Origin: Limanda limanda | Taxonomy: Eukaryota; Chordata; Actinopteri; Pleuronectiformes; Pleuronectidae | Direction: 5' to 3' | Assembly (NCBI RefSeq): GCF_963576545.1 | Contig: NC_083638.1 | Span: 21,107,590 to 21,171,589, forward strand | Length of the DNA stretch: 64,000 nucleotides | Shown: positions 36,301 through 50,933 of the stretch, in pieces | How positions within the stretch are numbered: the stretch's first letter is position 1 | How the letters are laid out: each line of letters starts with the position of its first letter | Made by a program: the position numbers and the translations under genes | Notes under the pieces: model-generated | The model's database searches: none | Seen by the model: only the letters and a program-made list of their open reading frames with translations | What the model was told of the DNA's origin: nothing

Positions 36301-39300
36301 AGAGGTGAAGCCCTTGGTTTCTGAACCTGATTATGCAAGGACTACTTGCATAATCAGGTTTTCTGGGAGTGATTTTCATGGGAGTGATGAAGTGGATACA
36401 AGAATATATCCTTTCACTTCTCCCACGCACTGTTCGGGTCAATGAAAAGGGAAGAAGAGTGCAGCTATGTGTCAAACTGAATGAATTCTGATGTGAAGGC
36501 AGTTTGCGCCTTGATATTTTATTCAACATGACTTAGAGCGTTTTCCAACATAAAAGGCATTTTCATTAAACAATTTGCAAGCACAACTGCTCTCTGTTAA
36601 TCCAATCAACAATGTTTAGTGCAGTGAATTACCTTCAAGGTCAAATCTTACTTCATGTAATGTTGCATTCACACAAGGTTTTTTCGTAGTTTGAGTGGGG
36701 AAACTACAGCTTGAACAAAAACATTAGCAGTAAGTGTCATTTTAGGACAACTTGCTACAAATCATATTTCATTTATATACTTCACAAATTTCAGATAAAG
36801 GGTTCAGATTACAATGTCGAAACTTGTACCATGCACCTCTGGGACAGTACAAGAACAAAATGTGGAGATAGGTCTGGCTCAATGATAATGTAGTAAGACA
36901 CTGTAGTTACAAAACTTTCTGGGAAAATTAAGACTTGAAAATACATCGGTGAGATAAGAACTTCCTAACAGGACAGAAACAATCCATGAGAAACTTTGAT
37001 TTAATGAGTATTATGACTCAAGTTAAGTTTGGTTCATGTCGTAGTGTCATGTGTAGGAGTGGGATTTATGACCTGTACTGCAGCCAGCCACCAGGGGGCT
37101 TTTGAAAAGCTTTAGCAACCGTTTCAGCCAATATGTCCTCCATACTTACATGCAGTCTATGGACATAAAATGTATACATAAACATATAAAGGATTTAAAG
37201 AACAGATCCTTCATATTGTCCTGGAAGCCACTCGAAATAAAACTAATGATAGTTATAACCCTCGTGTCTACTGGTCTTTTTGACCTGTGGAAAAGGGATA
37301 AGGTGTTGCAAATTATTGGTGTTGTAGGAAAATGGAGCCTTGAGCCAAGGCACTTATTATAAACATTGAATCGTTTTCATTGAGTTCAGAGTCCTTTAGT
37401 CCACAGACTGTAATGAGCGACCTGGAAGTCAGGTAATGTCTCATTTGACCACAAATTGTGAAGCAACTCTGATATCTACATCAGTATTTAACATTACCTG
37501 CAAACATATGCCTAAAGCCATTATACAGCTTCATTAAACTGGTTTATGGTAATTTTTCATGTTAAAAATGGCACCGTAGTTAAGATTTAAATAGTTTATG
37601 GCCCACTTAGCCAAATGAGACTTATTCCATATCTAATTGACTCAGCGAGTTCTACTGTCATGAGGATGATCAGTCCTGATGAGATGCCTTAGGGAGCTAC
37701 CGGTACTCCGACAATGAGGGCAAGGCTCGACTAAACGTCCTCCTTTTGTCTGCATGCACACATCTCTACTAATGAGATTGGCATCAGATGAAACCAAACC
37801 TGGATTCAACCTCCAGGCCCGGGGGTTTAGAGAGGAAGCTGAAGAGGTGAAAGAGCTACAGCGCGGGAGATCACATGAAATGCTCCAGTTGTAAAACTCC
37901 TAGAATTTGTATGCAGCACAAAAAAGAGCTGTCTGTCACGACAAGTACATCATTGTTCAATCAGTTGTTAACCAGTCACAAAGAATACAGACCTGAAAGA
38001 CTGTCTGACATACTTTGAATACCCAAATAGATTATAACACTATTCAATAACTATCTCAATCAAATTGAACATTCAGGAATGACTCAGTCAAGAAGTAAGA
38101 CACTATGGCAGGTAAGGCATCAAGAGTTTTAAGACTGAAAATAAGCACTGTTACATAAACTAGCATGATAGAGGTGGTGGGTTTTATTTACCAATTCATG
38201 AAGGAACATTTTGTGATGACACTGATACCTGGGGTCTCAAGAACTGATACTTGTGTCTTAAGAAGCACATCCACCAAGTCTGAAGTCCATTGGATGAGAA
38301 AATCAAGACATACCGTTTTTTCCGGATTCCTTTCATAATTAAAATAAAACAAAGGATTGTATTTGTCCCATGCATTATTACATTGTCCTTTCAATAAATA
38401 AAATGTTTTCCTCCTGCACACTCACGTCTCGACATGCCACACTTGGGTAAAATGAATACAGCAGCTAGATTTACATGAGCTTCCTGCAGGCCACAACAAA
38501 GCTCAGTGAAGCAACAGTCAATTAGTGTGGGTCCCTCCCACACTCCCAACATTACGCAAACTCTGTGTTAAGACACATTGCTACACATCGGTACCGCTTC
38601 CAGCATCATCTGCTAACTCACACTCACAACAGCAGTTACATTATGACCAACATGTGCCTTTTATTCAAAACATGCCCTTGCTAATCCCTCTCAACAGATT
38701 CTTGATTAAAGACTCATTCTGATCTTAAAAAAAACAACTTCAAAACACCCTTTTTGCATCAGATGCATTGAGCTCAGGAGTCCCACAACCTATGTAACAG
38801 AGATAATAGGAGATCAGAGTGAACAAAGAGCAATTTCAGGGAAGTCTTGTACCGATTACGGAGAGAGAACAACTGTGGTTACAGCCACTACAGTTGGCTG
38901 CTGGCCCGAGACCGACAACGTGATCTGTATTCATACCGACAGCTGGCAGAACCATTATCACTGTGCAAAACCTTAACTACCCCTCTCTGGAGACTAGCTA
39001 AAGAGACATGCTATTATCATGCAGATGTTTCCACACCAGGTCTGAGAACAACATGGAAAGGTGGGACAGGTATTCACTCTCTCCTGCACTGGCCAACAAA
39101 AAGGTTTTTGAATAAACACAGAGCAATCACAAAAGCGTCACATGTAATAATTTAAATTGAGTTTGTAATAAACATATACATTAACAAGAAGAGGCATTAT
39201 AATGAAAAACAAAGAGATGAAAAAAAGAGTTCAATATAGCTTTCGGTATCAAAATTGGAGACCTAGTTAAAAATTTCATAAACTATGAAAAGGCTTTGAG

Positions 39301-42300
39301 TTAGATATCAAAGCTATACATGCACTCCGAAAGGGAGCTGTATCAAAGCATTTCTGAATAGATGGTCTTGCATTGTGATTTCATATTGTGAAATGCAGCC
39401 TCATCCAACACAGCATTGATCTTTTTTTATCTTCAGATTCCCAGACATTGCCCATATTTGTTGTCAGACATGCAACATCTTTCATCCATTTATTTTCTCT
39501 ATCTTGCATTAGGGTAATTGTTTAAAATCACTGAACATCCTGCGGCCGTGTAAAGCCACATTTGCTATTCATTACTGTCTGGGCTGCTCCCAACCTCAAA
39601 AGGTAAATCTGTACAACTGTTGTTCTCTGCTCATTCTTAAAGTCTGGTAATAGTTCTGCCAGTTTACTAATGAGCAGGCTTGCAGGACAAAAGGTCCATG
39701 GATGTTTATGGAGCATGGTAAAGAGAGGAATATGAGAGATTAATGTGGGGTCTGGTAAAATGGATCAGCCTGCTTTTTGCAGTACATTTTAAATAGGTCC
39801 TTTCATCCATCACTGTACATGTGCAGTCAGTTTGCACCGTACCCTTATCTTGGTTTTTTTTCACTGAATCATAATCAACAGAAATTCTGCATATTTATTA
39901 CACATGTTGAAAAGTGTCATTCTGGTGGCCCTGCACTAAATCAAGAGGCAACGAATGGAATGTTTCTGCAGAAGACTGCCTGCTTAGCCAGAAAACTTAC
40001 ATTTGGAAACTGTCCTGATACAAGTCAGAGGAAACCCTGGAAAGAGAAACATCTAGATCCCATGCTGTCTTAGATAAACACGAGGGTGAATAGTCACATT
40101 GCTACCGAGCCATCCTCAGTGCTGCCCGTATGCAGGGAAAGAAAGACAGCTTTATAGAGGTGAACAGACTTGTGCTTTCTGCAGGGAACAGACACTTACA
40201 GTCTTACACAGCCTTACGCAGTTTCATGCCCGCCCACAGGTTGTTTACACAAGCATCTGCAATAACCCGCTGTAAAGTAAGGGAAAAGAAACACGTACTC
40301 CCTCTCAATTGGTCCTGCCATGAACGCGACACGGGGAGCTGGGTGGCAAGAGATAAGGGCCAGGGTGAGCAAGGGTAGGAAAGAGGTGCAGCCAAAATGA
40401 AGGAAACATCCCCAGTAAGTGTCTTAGCTCGGCTTGGGGCCACTGTTAGCCGCCAAAAGAGCTTAAGCGTGCCTTGGCAGAGGTTGTGGATCTGTGGAGC
40501 TACACCAGAGGGATGTTCTACCACATTCTTCCACAAGAAATCCCATCATTTAGGCTTTTGTTGAAAAATGTGCTGTAAACTGTCTCAGGCACCATGGCAC
40601 AAAAATGTGTAAATACAAATACATTTTCCATGTATTTTATAAGATTATAACACACCTTGAAATATCAGCATCCACCTTATATAAAGCACAGTGTGTCTGA
40701 ATACATCCTTCTCACATATAAAGAAATATGGTAAATTCCACAAACTGATCCGTCTGTTCGATGGGAGATTCAAAGCTTATTTCAGAGTGGATCAATAATA
40801 GTTTTTCTAAAATAAGATTACAAAAAAAGCTGGATAGAGTATCAAAACAACAGAGATCCTGCTATGAAACCATCTCTCCGGCACAGCATTGATGCATCTT
40901 TGTAAGGTAATCATAAGCAGTCACATGACCTACAGCACAGTAATGAATCTGAGCCTCGACATAAAAATAAATAAATAAAATCCTCTCCGGCCAGTGGCCC
41001 ACAAACAGCAGATTACAGCAAATCAGAAATTAAAGTCAGATGGGAGGCAAGCAGTGGGAATGAATAAAAAAACGAGCAGTGGCCCTTCAGAGCCAAGAGA
41101 TCTGCTCGGTTTCATTAATGCTGATGAACTTAATTCCATAAATTCTCTGCAAGACATCTCTGTGGTGGTAAACAACTCCCTATGCCATCTGCAGAGGCCG
41201 CTGCAATAAAGATATGTCCTCATCAATCCTACTGTTGATTTTCTCTTCTTATCCAAGTTATAGAAATGCCCTGGTGGTACCGGTGCAATTTATGAGGCTA
41301 AAGCAAATCCACACACTGTGATTCGGAGACAGGATTAACATTAAGTAATTACTTTAAAATTAAAGAGGATTTGTATTCAAAACTTGGACAAAACAACACC
41401 ACAGGATACAACCTTTAATTGGACGTGTTCCCATAAATGATGCACTTAGAAAACAGCAGTGGATGAGAAACAGCAATCGGCCCATTTACATGTCAGTTAG
41501 CAGTTATCAGACAGGGAAAGGGAAAAGCCAAAAGACAAAGATAAGAGTGGAAATAACATTTTTATCTGTGCAGATTTCTACTCTACCTGTTATCATTAAG
41601 CTGCGTGTATCGGGGCTGAGGATCTGGGTCGCCATCATTCACATCGTAACTGGCATCTGGGTCCTTTAAAGAGATATATTAGCTTTTTAGAGTCACATAT
41701 AAAAACCATCAAAATGGAATGATTCTTTGAATCCATCTCAAATTCCATTTTAGCAGCAGGAAGACATTTTTCTCTTGAATTCAAAAAGGTTCGTGGCTGG
41801 GTGTAGCACAGTTTCTCCGCAGAGAACCTAGGTCATTTAGGAGTCATACTCACGTAGTTCTGCATCAGGTCTGGATGGTTCTTCTCTATTCCGTCATCTA
41901 GGATGGACACCACCACACCTTTACCTGTGTAGCCCAACTGCCACGCAGCTTTGGCATTCAAGTCACGTTGGTTGCTGTTGTACTGAGGATGGAGGAAGAA
42001 AAGGACTTAGATAGAATCCAATTATCCAAGAGGCACTCAAGTGCCGACAAGACTGTGCTTTTAACCAAATTTGGAAGGGCTTACTCTATAACAATAAGGG
42101 CATTTAAGTCATTTAGATGAAGACTGAGCCCCTGACTAAAACATCTGGGGAAAATGAGGCTACTTATTGAATTTCAACCATTCCTCCTCGGCGAAACACT
42201 TAAGTTTATCAGTGAGGGGGAGGCAAGGTGACAAAAGGCAATCTTTATTCAGAGAGCATTTGAACCATGCTTTTATTTATTACATTTATTATTAATACCA

Positions 42301-45300
42301 AGCAAAGGAAAGCACTGAATTGTATGATGCCTCACACTTATAATTCCGTATTCTTTTTGGTATGCTTTTTGACATTCAACATGACCTTTGGGCAAAAAGC
42401 CGTATCCAGCTTTCATCTAGTTCAAAGCTTTTTAACACGTGCCAGTGGTTAAATTTAATGCGTCAGATCTACCATCCACCATTTCCTCTAAGATTTCAGG
42501 CTCATGTGAACAGAGTCTATCACACGCAACAAGGTTTGTTCCTCAACCTTGTAACGTCATTGACGCTTAAGCCATCAAGAGGAAAATCAATTAAAGCTGA
42601 GAGTTGTGATATGCGATTCTGATTCAAACGGGAAAGGGCCTTTTGTGGCTGTCAAGCTGAGTGAATAATAAATGTGGCATGTACAAGGCTCCGGTTTGAA
42701 TAGTGCTCATCAAGTCCTTTTCCTTCTTCCTTGATGTCAGCGAATGCTTCTGGCTTTGACATTTTGAGCATGTATAGAGCACAAGATCGCCACTTTGAAG
42801 CTTGCCCTCGATTTAGCAGTGGAGGGAAAGAAATTTGTCTCATAAATAAATTTGAGAAAGATAGAATTAATTCATTTTAACAGATGATATTGACCAATTA
42901 GCATTTGCCAGTCACTTGCACTCTCCTCTAGCAAACCAGGTCCACTTTTAATAAGGCACACACTTTGTAAATACTGTCAGGATAGAGGGGCCTTATATTA
43001 CTAAGATAACCATGTGTTAAGTGTAATTACCATATTCGTTTAAAACAACAGTACTTTGACGCAAGTCAAAATAATGTAGTGTAGTTAAATGTAGTTGTGT
43101 AGACAGAATATAAGCTCTCTGACACCAGCCCGTCTAAACATTTTAATCATAATTCAAAAATGGCTTGAATACAGAAACAAAGGAGGTGGTGGTGTGGTTA
43201 CTGTGGACATCAATGACACTCCTCCAGGCTCTGATTGGTGGTTTCGCAATGGAAGCATTGGATTCATCCAAACTGTATTACAAGCAGTAGGTGGAGCCAG
43301 AGGAGCAATATTTTTATCGAATATTAGCTTCTGTCCCAATTCAGGCTCCTATAAATGAATTATTTCATCCCCAAACTGGTTTTCAAAACTGAGAATGGTG
43401 GCAGCAAGCGACGAGACATCCCATGCTTTCACTTATTTAAGTCTCAACTTTGAAAATCACATCACGAACATCACCAGAAAAGCAATTTATCATTTGAAGA
43501 ATAAATCAAAACTTAGAACATTCTCATCCCAAATCTCAACTCACAAATATTGGTACATGCATTCACCTCAACCAGGTTAGATTACTGCAATGCTTTGCCG
43601 GTTTACCAAAACACACAATTGTAAATAGCAGCACAGTAGATTTATTAAAAACCTTTTATCAAAATATATAGATTATTTTTAATCTGATTTCTGAAATTGC
43701 CAAAATTAACTAATTGGTTCAAATAAAATCTGAAAAAACATTTTGATCAATTATTAATTCGTCATTTTTCTTTTTAAGATTTTCAGTGTATTATCTTTAA
43801 AATATGTTTAAAATCAGCCTTACAAGAATTCTGACATCATGTCTTATTTTATTTCACAAAACTATGCTTTATCCATATGTAACGGAAAGGTTTTATTGGG
43901 AGTTTAATTGTATCAATTGTTGTTACTATATGGCAGAATTTGTTACATTTACTGACGGTGATAGAATGGGGCAGCAGCTTTTGATCTGCATATTTGCACG
44001 TCAAGGTGCCACTAGCTCCAACATAGGGGTGAAAGGAGTCGGTTAAAGCACTGACATTTTGAACAACTGGTGATACTAGTCAGTTTTGCATCACCATGAA
44101 TCTTCTCCAGCCTGAAGCACCTTCGCAGTAATTGAAGAAAAAGTGGAGCTGAACAGAAAATCTCAGGGGTTTTTAACTGCTGCTTTTAACAAGCCAATGT
44201 ATCAATGACATTCTTCAAGTGAAATGTGAAAATCAATCAGCTGAAAACAAGGGAGCTTCAAGATGAATCGCCTCTGTCTTTCTTCCTTTGTTGCTGTGCT
44301 GTCTATGGACTAAAGTAAACCAAGATTTTTTTATAGCATGCAATTCTGAACTCAAAAGTTGCCCAGTTTACTTTTGTTGAACCGAACCTAAAGCTGAAGC
44401 CAATCAGATTTGAGCTACAGACACAGCAGTCCTTCACATAAATACAGTATACTGGATTCATACAGGCTTGTCCTTTGACTTGGTCACAAGATCAAATCCC
44501 CAAATTGAATCATCTTCATTGACTCTTGGTGGATGAAAGGCTCAACCAGTATGCACATGCCAAAATACCACAAATACACACCCACACAACACTTGTCTTA
44601 CTCACCAGGTACCACTGGTCTCTGAACTTGGGATCTGAAGGTTCTTCGAAAGTATCCCTCTTTTTCCTCCGCTTCGACACCTGTTGTTCTGCCCAGGTCA
44701 CCTACAAAAAATGCACAAACACATGAAGAGATTAGCAATGCAAATGAAAACTGGTTGATGCTCATCAATTATAGAATTACCATTGAGGCTCACTGTCAGT
44801 TACAATGATGCCAGCCACGTAGGTCACCATGCAAATGCATTAATAGAGATCCTAATTCTCGGCAGAGTGACCACAGACAGTGAGATTAGAGCCACTGGGA
44901 TATGGTGAACTTCTCACTAATGAGACTTGCTGATGAATTCCAGACCACCAGGAAACTAATTAAAATGTCTCGGTTGATGTAAAATGGGATATAGCACAAC
45001 TATTTATGGGTGTACCTAACACACAATGTACACACAGAGGTACAAACTCAGTCTAAGTCTGACAACATTATAGCTACCCAATCTGCAGCATGCTTTCGTA
45101 ATGTGCAAGCTTCTAAATACTGGCAGAGGTGCAAAGCATATAGCTTCACACCCGCATCACACTTCCACTGCAAAATTGGGCTGAAAAATGCTTAGGTAGA
45201 CGAGAACAGATGAAAAATTTCAGCGAGAGAAGACAGAATTGCCTCCCGCAAGGACAGAGCACCTGATGTGAAGGACAACCAAATCACAGCACACCTCTCT

Positions 45301-48300
45301 CTCCCTTTCTCTCTGCCTCTACAGATCACTAGAGACGTCAGAGTAAAAGAAATAATGAAGGTCACATTATTTGCTACACTGAGCCTTATGCCAATCCAAC
45401 AATAGCATTGTTCTAAGTCAAGGAGCAGAGAGATGTGTGCGCAACTTCATGTTATTGCCGTTTCCTTCACCGGTGAGAAGCTTGACCTGGGTTCATCCGG
45501 TTCTTACTGGGAAAATGAGTTCAGCTCGTAGATGTGGCAGTTTACAATCCACTCAGAACTGGGTGACTGCTTTTTCTACTACAGACAGAAAGCGGCATAT
45601 TTTTGAAAGAGTTGCAGCTGCTAAACAAGTAGAGATGATACATAATATAGCTGTACAAAGTATCAGTGTTCAGAAACTAGCAAACTATGTATAACATTAA
45701 ATAAATATATTTTTTACAATGCGTGCTATACAACAGGTCTTATACAGGGATTAGTCTCCTCCTCGAATTTAATCAAATCTTTTCAACTCTAAAATTAATG
45801 CCATAATATCATCTGTGAAACATTATCTAAACTGAATCAATAAACATGTATTTTGATCCATTTCAAAGTCGACGGAGAAACTCAAAGTGAGTCGCAAACC
45901 TACATAAGAACTATTTCATTAGTTTGAAACAACAGGGTCGATGGAGAGGATCAGGCATTTTCTTAAAAACTGAACCTATATTAAAGACTGATCCTCTCTA
46001 GGAAGGACAACCAAATTACAGCACACCTCTCTTTCCGCCTCTGCAGATCACTAGAGACGTTAGAGTAAAAGAGGAAAGAAATAATGAAGGTCACATTATC
46101 TGCTACACTGAACCAATGCCAATCCAACAATACCTTTATTCTAATTCAAGGTCCTTTTCACTGACTGAAAAGGACCTCTATAGTCAGAGACAAAACTCAG
46201 TTAGATAAAAGGACCTAGTCTGAGTTATTTTCACTCAGACAGAAATCTAATAAAGATTTTATTGAAATTGTTCTTTGTAAATAAAATTATTTCTATCGTC
46301 AAAGAGACAATTATACACTTCAGCAGCTCAGCATTCATATACATTTTCAGCAGGAAATGCATGGTTTTGTTTACTTAGTAGTGTATTAAACCAGTGTATG
46401 TGGCTTCCCTTTTTCATTTCCCTGCTTACAATGCATCTTGTTTTCAGACATACGTACATTTGGTCTCCACATTTGGTTTCTGCTGTGTGGCACAATGAAT
46501 TGAAATGAATCACCCTGAACAATTGTAATTGATTATAAAGACAGAGTCACACTGAGCTTTTCCTACAAATAACTACAATGTGTCTTTAATCTGTGCATAC
46601 AACCAAAACATTTCCCAAATCGCATTTTGGGGAATTCTACCATCAAAACATCCATCTCATTCAGTTGATTCCTGTTGTCATTTTATATTCATACTGTACT
46701 ATTATCTTCATACTAAAAAGGAAAATATTTTCTGCAATATTTAGGCTTTCGTTGCAAACTACACCCACATACTTCAAATAATTTGATCCATTCAAACATC
46801 AAAATCTTCAGCTGTTTCAGGACATTTCTGCTTAGCGATGAAACGGTTGCTGATTAAGTTGATACTATCCAGCATCAACCAATGTCAGTAAGTCTCTGAA
46901 ACACAGCCACAAGTGCAGGATTTGTAAAAACGTGGTAGGCAGTATCAGAGTTACAGATTTATTTCAGTTATTTCTTTGCCGACAAGGCCGTGTTCAGAGC
47001 TGGTATTGATATCTGTCCTGAGAGACCAAACCACGAGTCATGTTTAACTTTTCTCGTTATACTTAAGATTCAGCTTTTTCTGTGATTGGTGGGTGTCTGT
47101 GGGAGGCTTTTCATCATGCATGGATGAAATCATCTCATTGCTTTTGTTCTTGGCCTTCATTTTTTTTACAATCCTTTGTTTGGCTCATGGGCGGGTGGCA
47201 ATCAACATCAAGGTGCATTACCACCATCTAGTGTCTTCAAACTTCCTATGATCTTCTTCTTCTTCCTGTTTATTGACAATTATACTTTTTCGTTTTGTTA
47301 ACTGGCCAGTGACACCCAACTTCAAGGTGCATTACCGCCATATTCTTCTTCTTCTTCTTCCTTCTTACAAAGTCGGTCAAAAGCCCCAAGGCTGTGATCA
47401 AACAACCTTAAAAGGTTAAACCTAAACACTTCCCACAGTTCTCCAATTATTCCCTTTGGTCCCTACTTCTCTGTAGTGCTTCATTACATTGGCAGTTTGA
47501 TATCACATTGCTTTGATGTTGGCCTTTACCTTTCATCGTCATACACTTCAGTTTTATTCAGCAAAGTATTTCATAAACTGAACAATGAAGAAGAGGAGCA
47601 CAGTAAATGGCGGTAACAGACCTTGACTGCCACCCACCAATAAACCAAACAAAGAATAAGAAGAATCTTGGCAACACAGTGAGGAATATACAATTCTCAC
47701 ATCACTAAAAGGCCGTCTAACCTGCCGTTGCTGTGTTTAAAAAAAAATAGCGCAATGTTTAAAGAGTTCCACATGACAGGGAAATTCTGCGATGCAGTCA
47801 TTGAAGTTGAAGATGTCAAGTTTCCAATTCACAGGATCATCCTCTGCAACTGCAGCACCTTCCTCCAGTGAGTGATCACACACAGATTTATGTTATACCC
47901 CTTACATATTCAGTAAATCATGACAGTTTCCTGTGATGTGCAGTGGTTATGGATATTGATTTTTGTAAGTAGAAGACCTGTTTTTAAATTGAAATTAGAA
48001 TTGTCTGTTTAATAATGCTTTCCAAAACAAGAAGGAAAAATAATTAATTCTGACTGTATACGAGTTAATCAGCCCCATAAAACAGTAATATGAAGTAGGG
48101 GTAGACTGAATATTGGACCACAAAAAAAGTAAATGTCTACTTTATGGTCAATTCTGCTATGAACAGGACATAGACCGATAGGACATAGAACAATAAAAAC
48201 AGTACACTAAAAAAGGTGGCATTTTATATATGCTCTATACACTAAGTACCACCGTAGACATTTTTTGTGGCCCAGATTTAGCCCACATCCAACCCACATA

Positions 48301-50898
48301 CATGAAGGCATTTGACTGGTCCTAGGGCTGGGCAATACGGAAACAAATCTTCAGTTATCAGCCGATATCAAAATGTATTGCGGTATAAATCAAATCATTG
48401 GCACTACACTGAGGAGTCTTACTCTGCGCAGGTTAAATAGCTCCTCTGCTGTTTTCTAATCACTCACACAGAGCTGATCTTATAAAAACCTGCTGAATTC
48501 ATTTTAATGTTCCTGAATAAACGGGGCATCGCTTCTTCTGCAACAATGGCGTTAAAACAAAACGTTGTGTCAAAATCTGCGGGAGGAAAATTCTATTCTG
48601 TCTGCAAGAGTATGTGTGTGTTTGTGCGCATCTCTGTCCCTCTCACACACAAACTGATAATCACATGTATTTAGTTATTAATCGATGATGTCGGATCATG
48701 ACTCCGACTCGTTCCGTTTACTTTATCCCTGATGTCCTGTCTGTGTGCGTCAAGTTACGTCTTGTGTTGTATAGCAGGATTAAACATGTCTCATAAACTC
48801 TAGAGCTAATCAAACAAGCAAAAAGTAAATGTCAGTCCTGTACGTGTCCTATAACTTGTGATCAATGATGGTGTTTATTGGTAAAGTGTAAAATGAGCGC
48901 AGGTCAGCGGGGGAGTGAGGAGGAAGCAGACTCCGACAGAGACTGTGACACATACAGGACGACCGGAATTTTAATGTGCGTCTCTCCTGAAGCAGTGGTG
49001 GTTATAATTCTTCAATGAACGTAGCGGGTAACATGACTCGATTATGTTCAGTCGCTGCATTGATGCAGAGTCTTCCACCTTCTGCTGCTCCTACCTTCTG
49101 TGCTGTTCGCAACAACCTAACCTGAAGTGAATGTTACTCTATTCCAGCCACATGATTGGCTCGGTGAAATGGCTGTTTGTGTTGTCTGTCAAAACATGGA
49201 TGAAATAATTTCTATCGACCTTGTATCGACCATTTCTATCAAGGAAAATTATATATTTACATCGGAAAAAGAAAACCCATCATTTTGATTTCCAATGACA
49301 GTTATTCGTTTGATTTATACTTAAGTGAAAACTAAAAAGAGTCAACAAGACCATAAATGTACCCAGACTAATATAGAGATCTTACAGCCAACAGGCTTCA
49401 TTAATAGAAGAATTGTGCTCACTTGAAAAGATCATGGTTATTTTCTTTTCACTTCATCCCTTCTGCTAAGGAAACGCAAAACGTATTTTTACACTGTTAT
49501 TGTCAGTTTAAAATGGTTAAATATCAATTTTTACTCATCTGCTTTGTCTCCATCAGAACTCTCTTTGAGAACTGGCCTGCACAAAGAGCTGTTGAAATAC
49601 CCTTGATGTCTCCTAAGATCATGCAGCTAGTCATTGAGTTTGCATACACCGATTTCGTTCCTGTGATGGTGGACAACGTACAGGACTTAATGCTTGCAGC
49701 TGATTTGCTCAATGTAACAGGCATCACACAAATCTGCTCCGACTTCATGGGTGAAAAGCTTTGCCAAAAGAACTGCATCGGCATCTGGCAGTTCACAAAT
49801 GTCTGCTTCAGCCCCAAGCTGCGGTGTCAGGCCTTCCACTATATCACAGATCACTTTGAGGAGGTCATTCCCTGTGAAGAGTTCCTGCAACTCACAGTGC
49901 GCGAGTTATACAAACTTCTTGCTAGCGATGATCTCAACGTGAAGATGGAGAGTACTGTGTTTGATGCCATCCTTTGCTGGATAGCCCACATCCCTGAAGA
50001 ACGCAAAGGACACATTGCTTTGCTTTTGTCTAAGGTAAAATAATGTTCTGTCACTACATCTAGTCTAAATATACTCTACATTAACATACTCTATCCTCTT
50101 CTCCCTGTTTAGGTCCGTCTGGCTCTGACAAGCAAGGATTACATTATGTCCAATGTGAAGTCCAACGAGCTGGTGAAGAACAACATGGATTGCCAGAAAA
50201 TTGTCTCACGATGTCTCAAAATCATCTCATGCAATATTATATTCTGGGACACCGATTTCTGCAAATCTCTTTCCCATCCTCGTCTGCCTAAAGTCATACT
50301 GTTGGCCATTGGAGGCTTCAACAAAGACCAAATAACTAAAGACGTTCAGGCGTACGATGTCCGCGCTGACCAATGGATCGTGGTTAATAACAATATGGAG
50401 CATCCTCGGACGCATCACAAAGCTGCCTTCCTTGATGGGTACGTCTACTGCATTGGTGGCCTTACAGGATATTCAGGGGACCTTGGAGAGTTTTTAAACA
50501 GTGTGTGCAGGTTGGACCTGGGCAAACACACCTGGCAGGAAGTGGGAAACATGCACTATTGTCGCAGCGATGTGACCGTAACGGTGCTGAATGGCTTCAT
50601 CTATGCAATTGGAGGCCAAAATGAAAATGGTCACCTCAAAAGTGTAGAGCGCTACTTCCCCAAAACCAACCAGTGGAAACGTATTGCAAGCATGCATGAT
50701 CGGAGAACTGGCGCCTCTTGCACAACACTTGATGGCAAGGTATGTGAAGTGTGATAGGAAATAGAAATAAAAGAAGTACTATGGGGAATCATAGTATATG
50801 TGCATGCATTGCATTACTGCACACATAGTAACATAGTAGTATGATCTTCTGCTGTTGTGTGGGTAAGTGAACAAATTTGAGTCTTTTACTAACACACA

Positions 50899-50933
<35 letters not shown>

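Larger units (their letters stand above)
34561..41586 (-). other. furin intron (7 kb)
   Basis: Holds a perfect hairpin (36324-36360) and a dispersed repeat (37060-37166), listed separately. The remaining sequence is AT-rich without recognisable genes; the open frames in it are short and lack family features. Confidence 0.5.

Noticed and set aside
38847..39155. 102-residue open frame on the plus strand in a furin intron
   Set aside because: No family features; surrounded by ordinary AT-rich intron.
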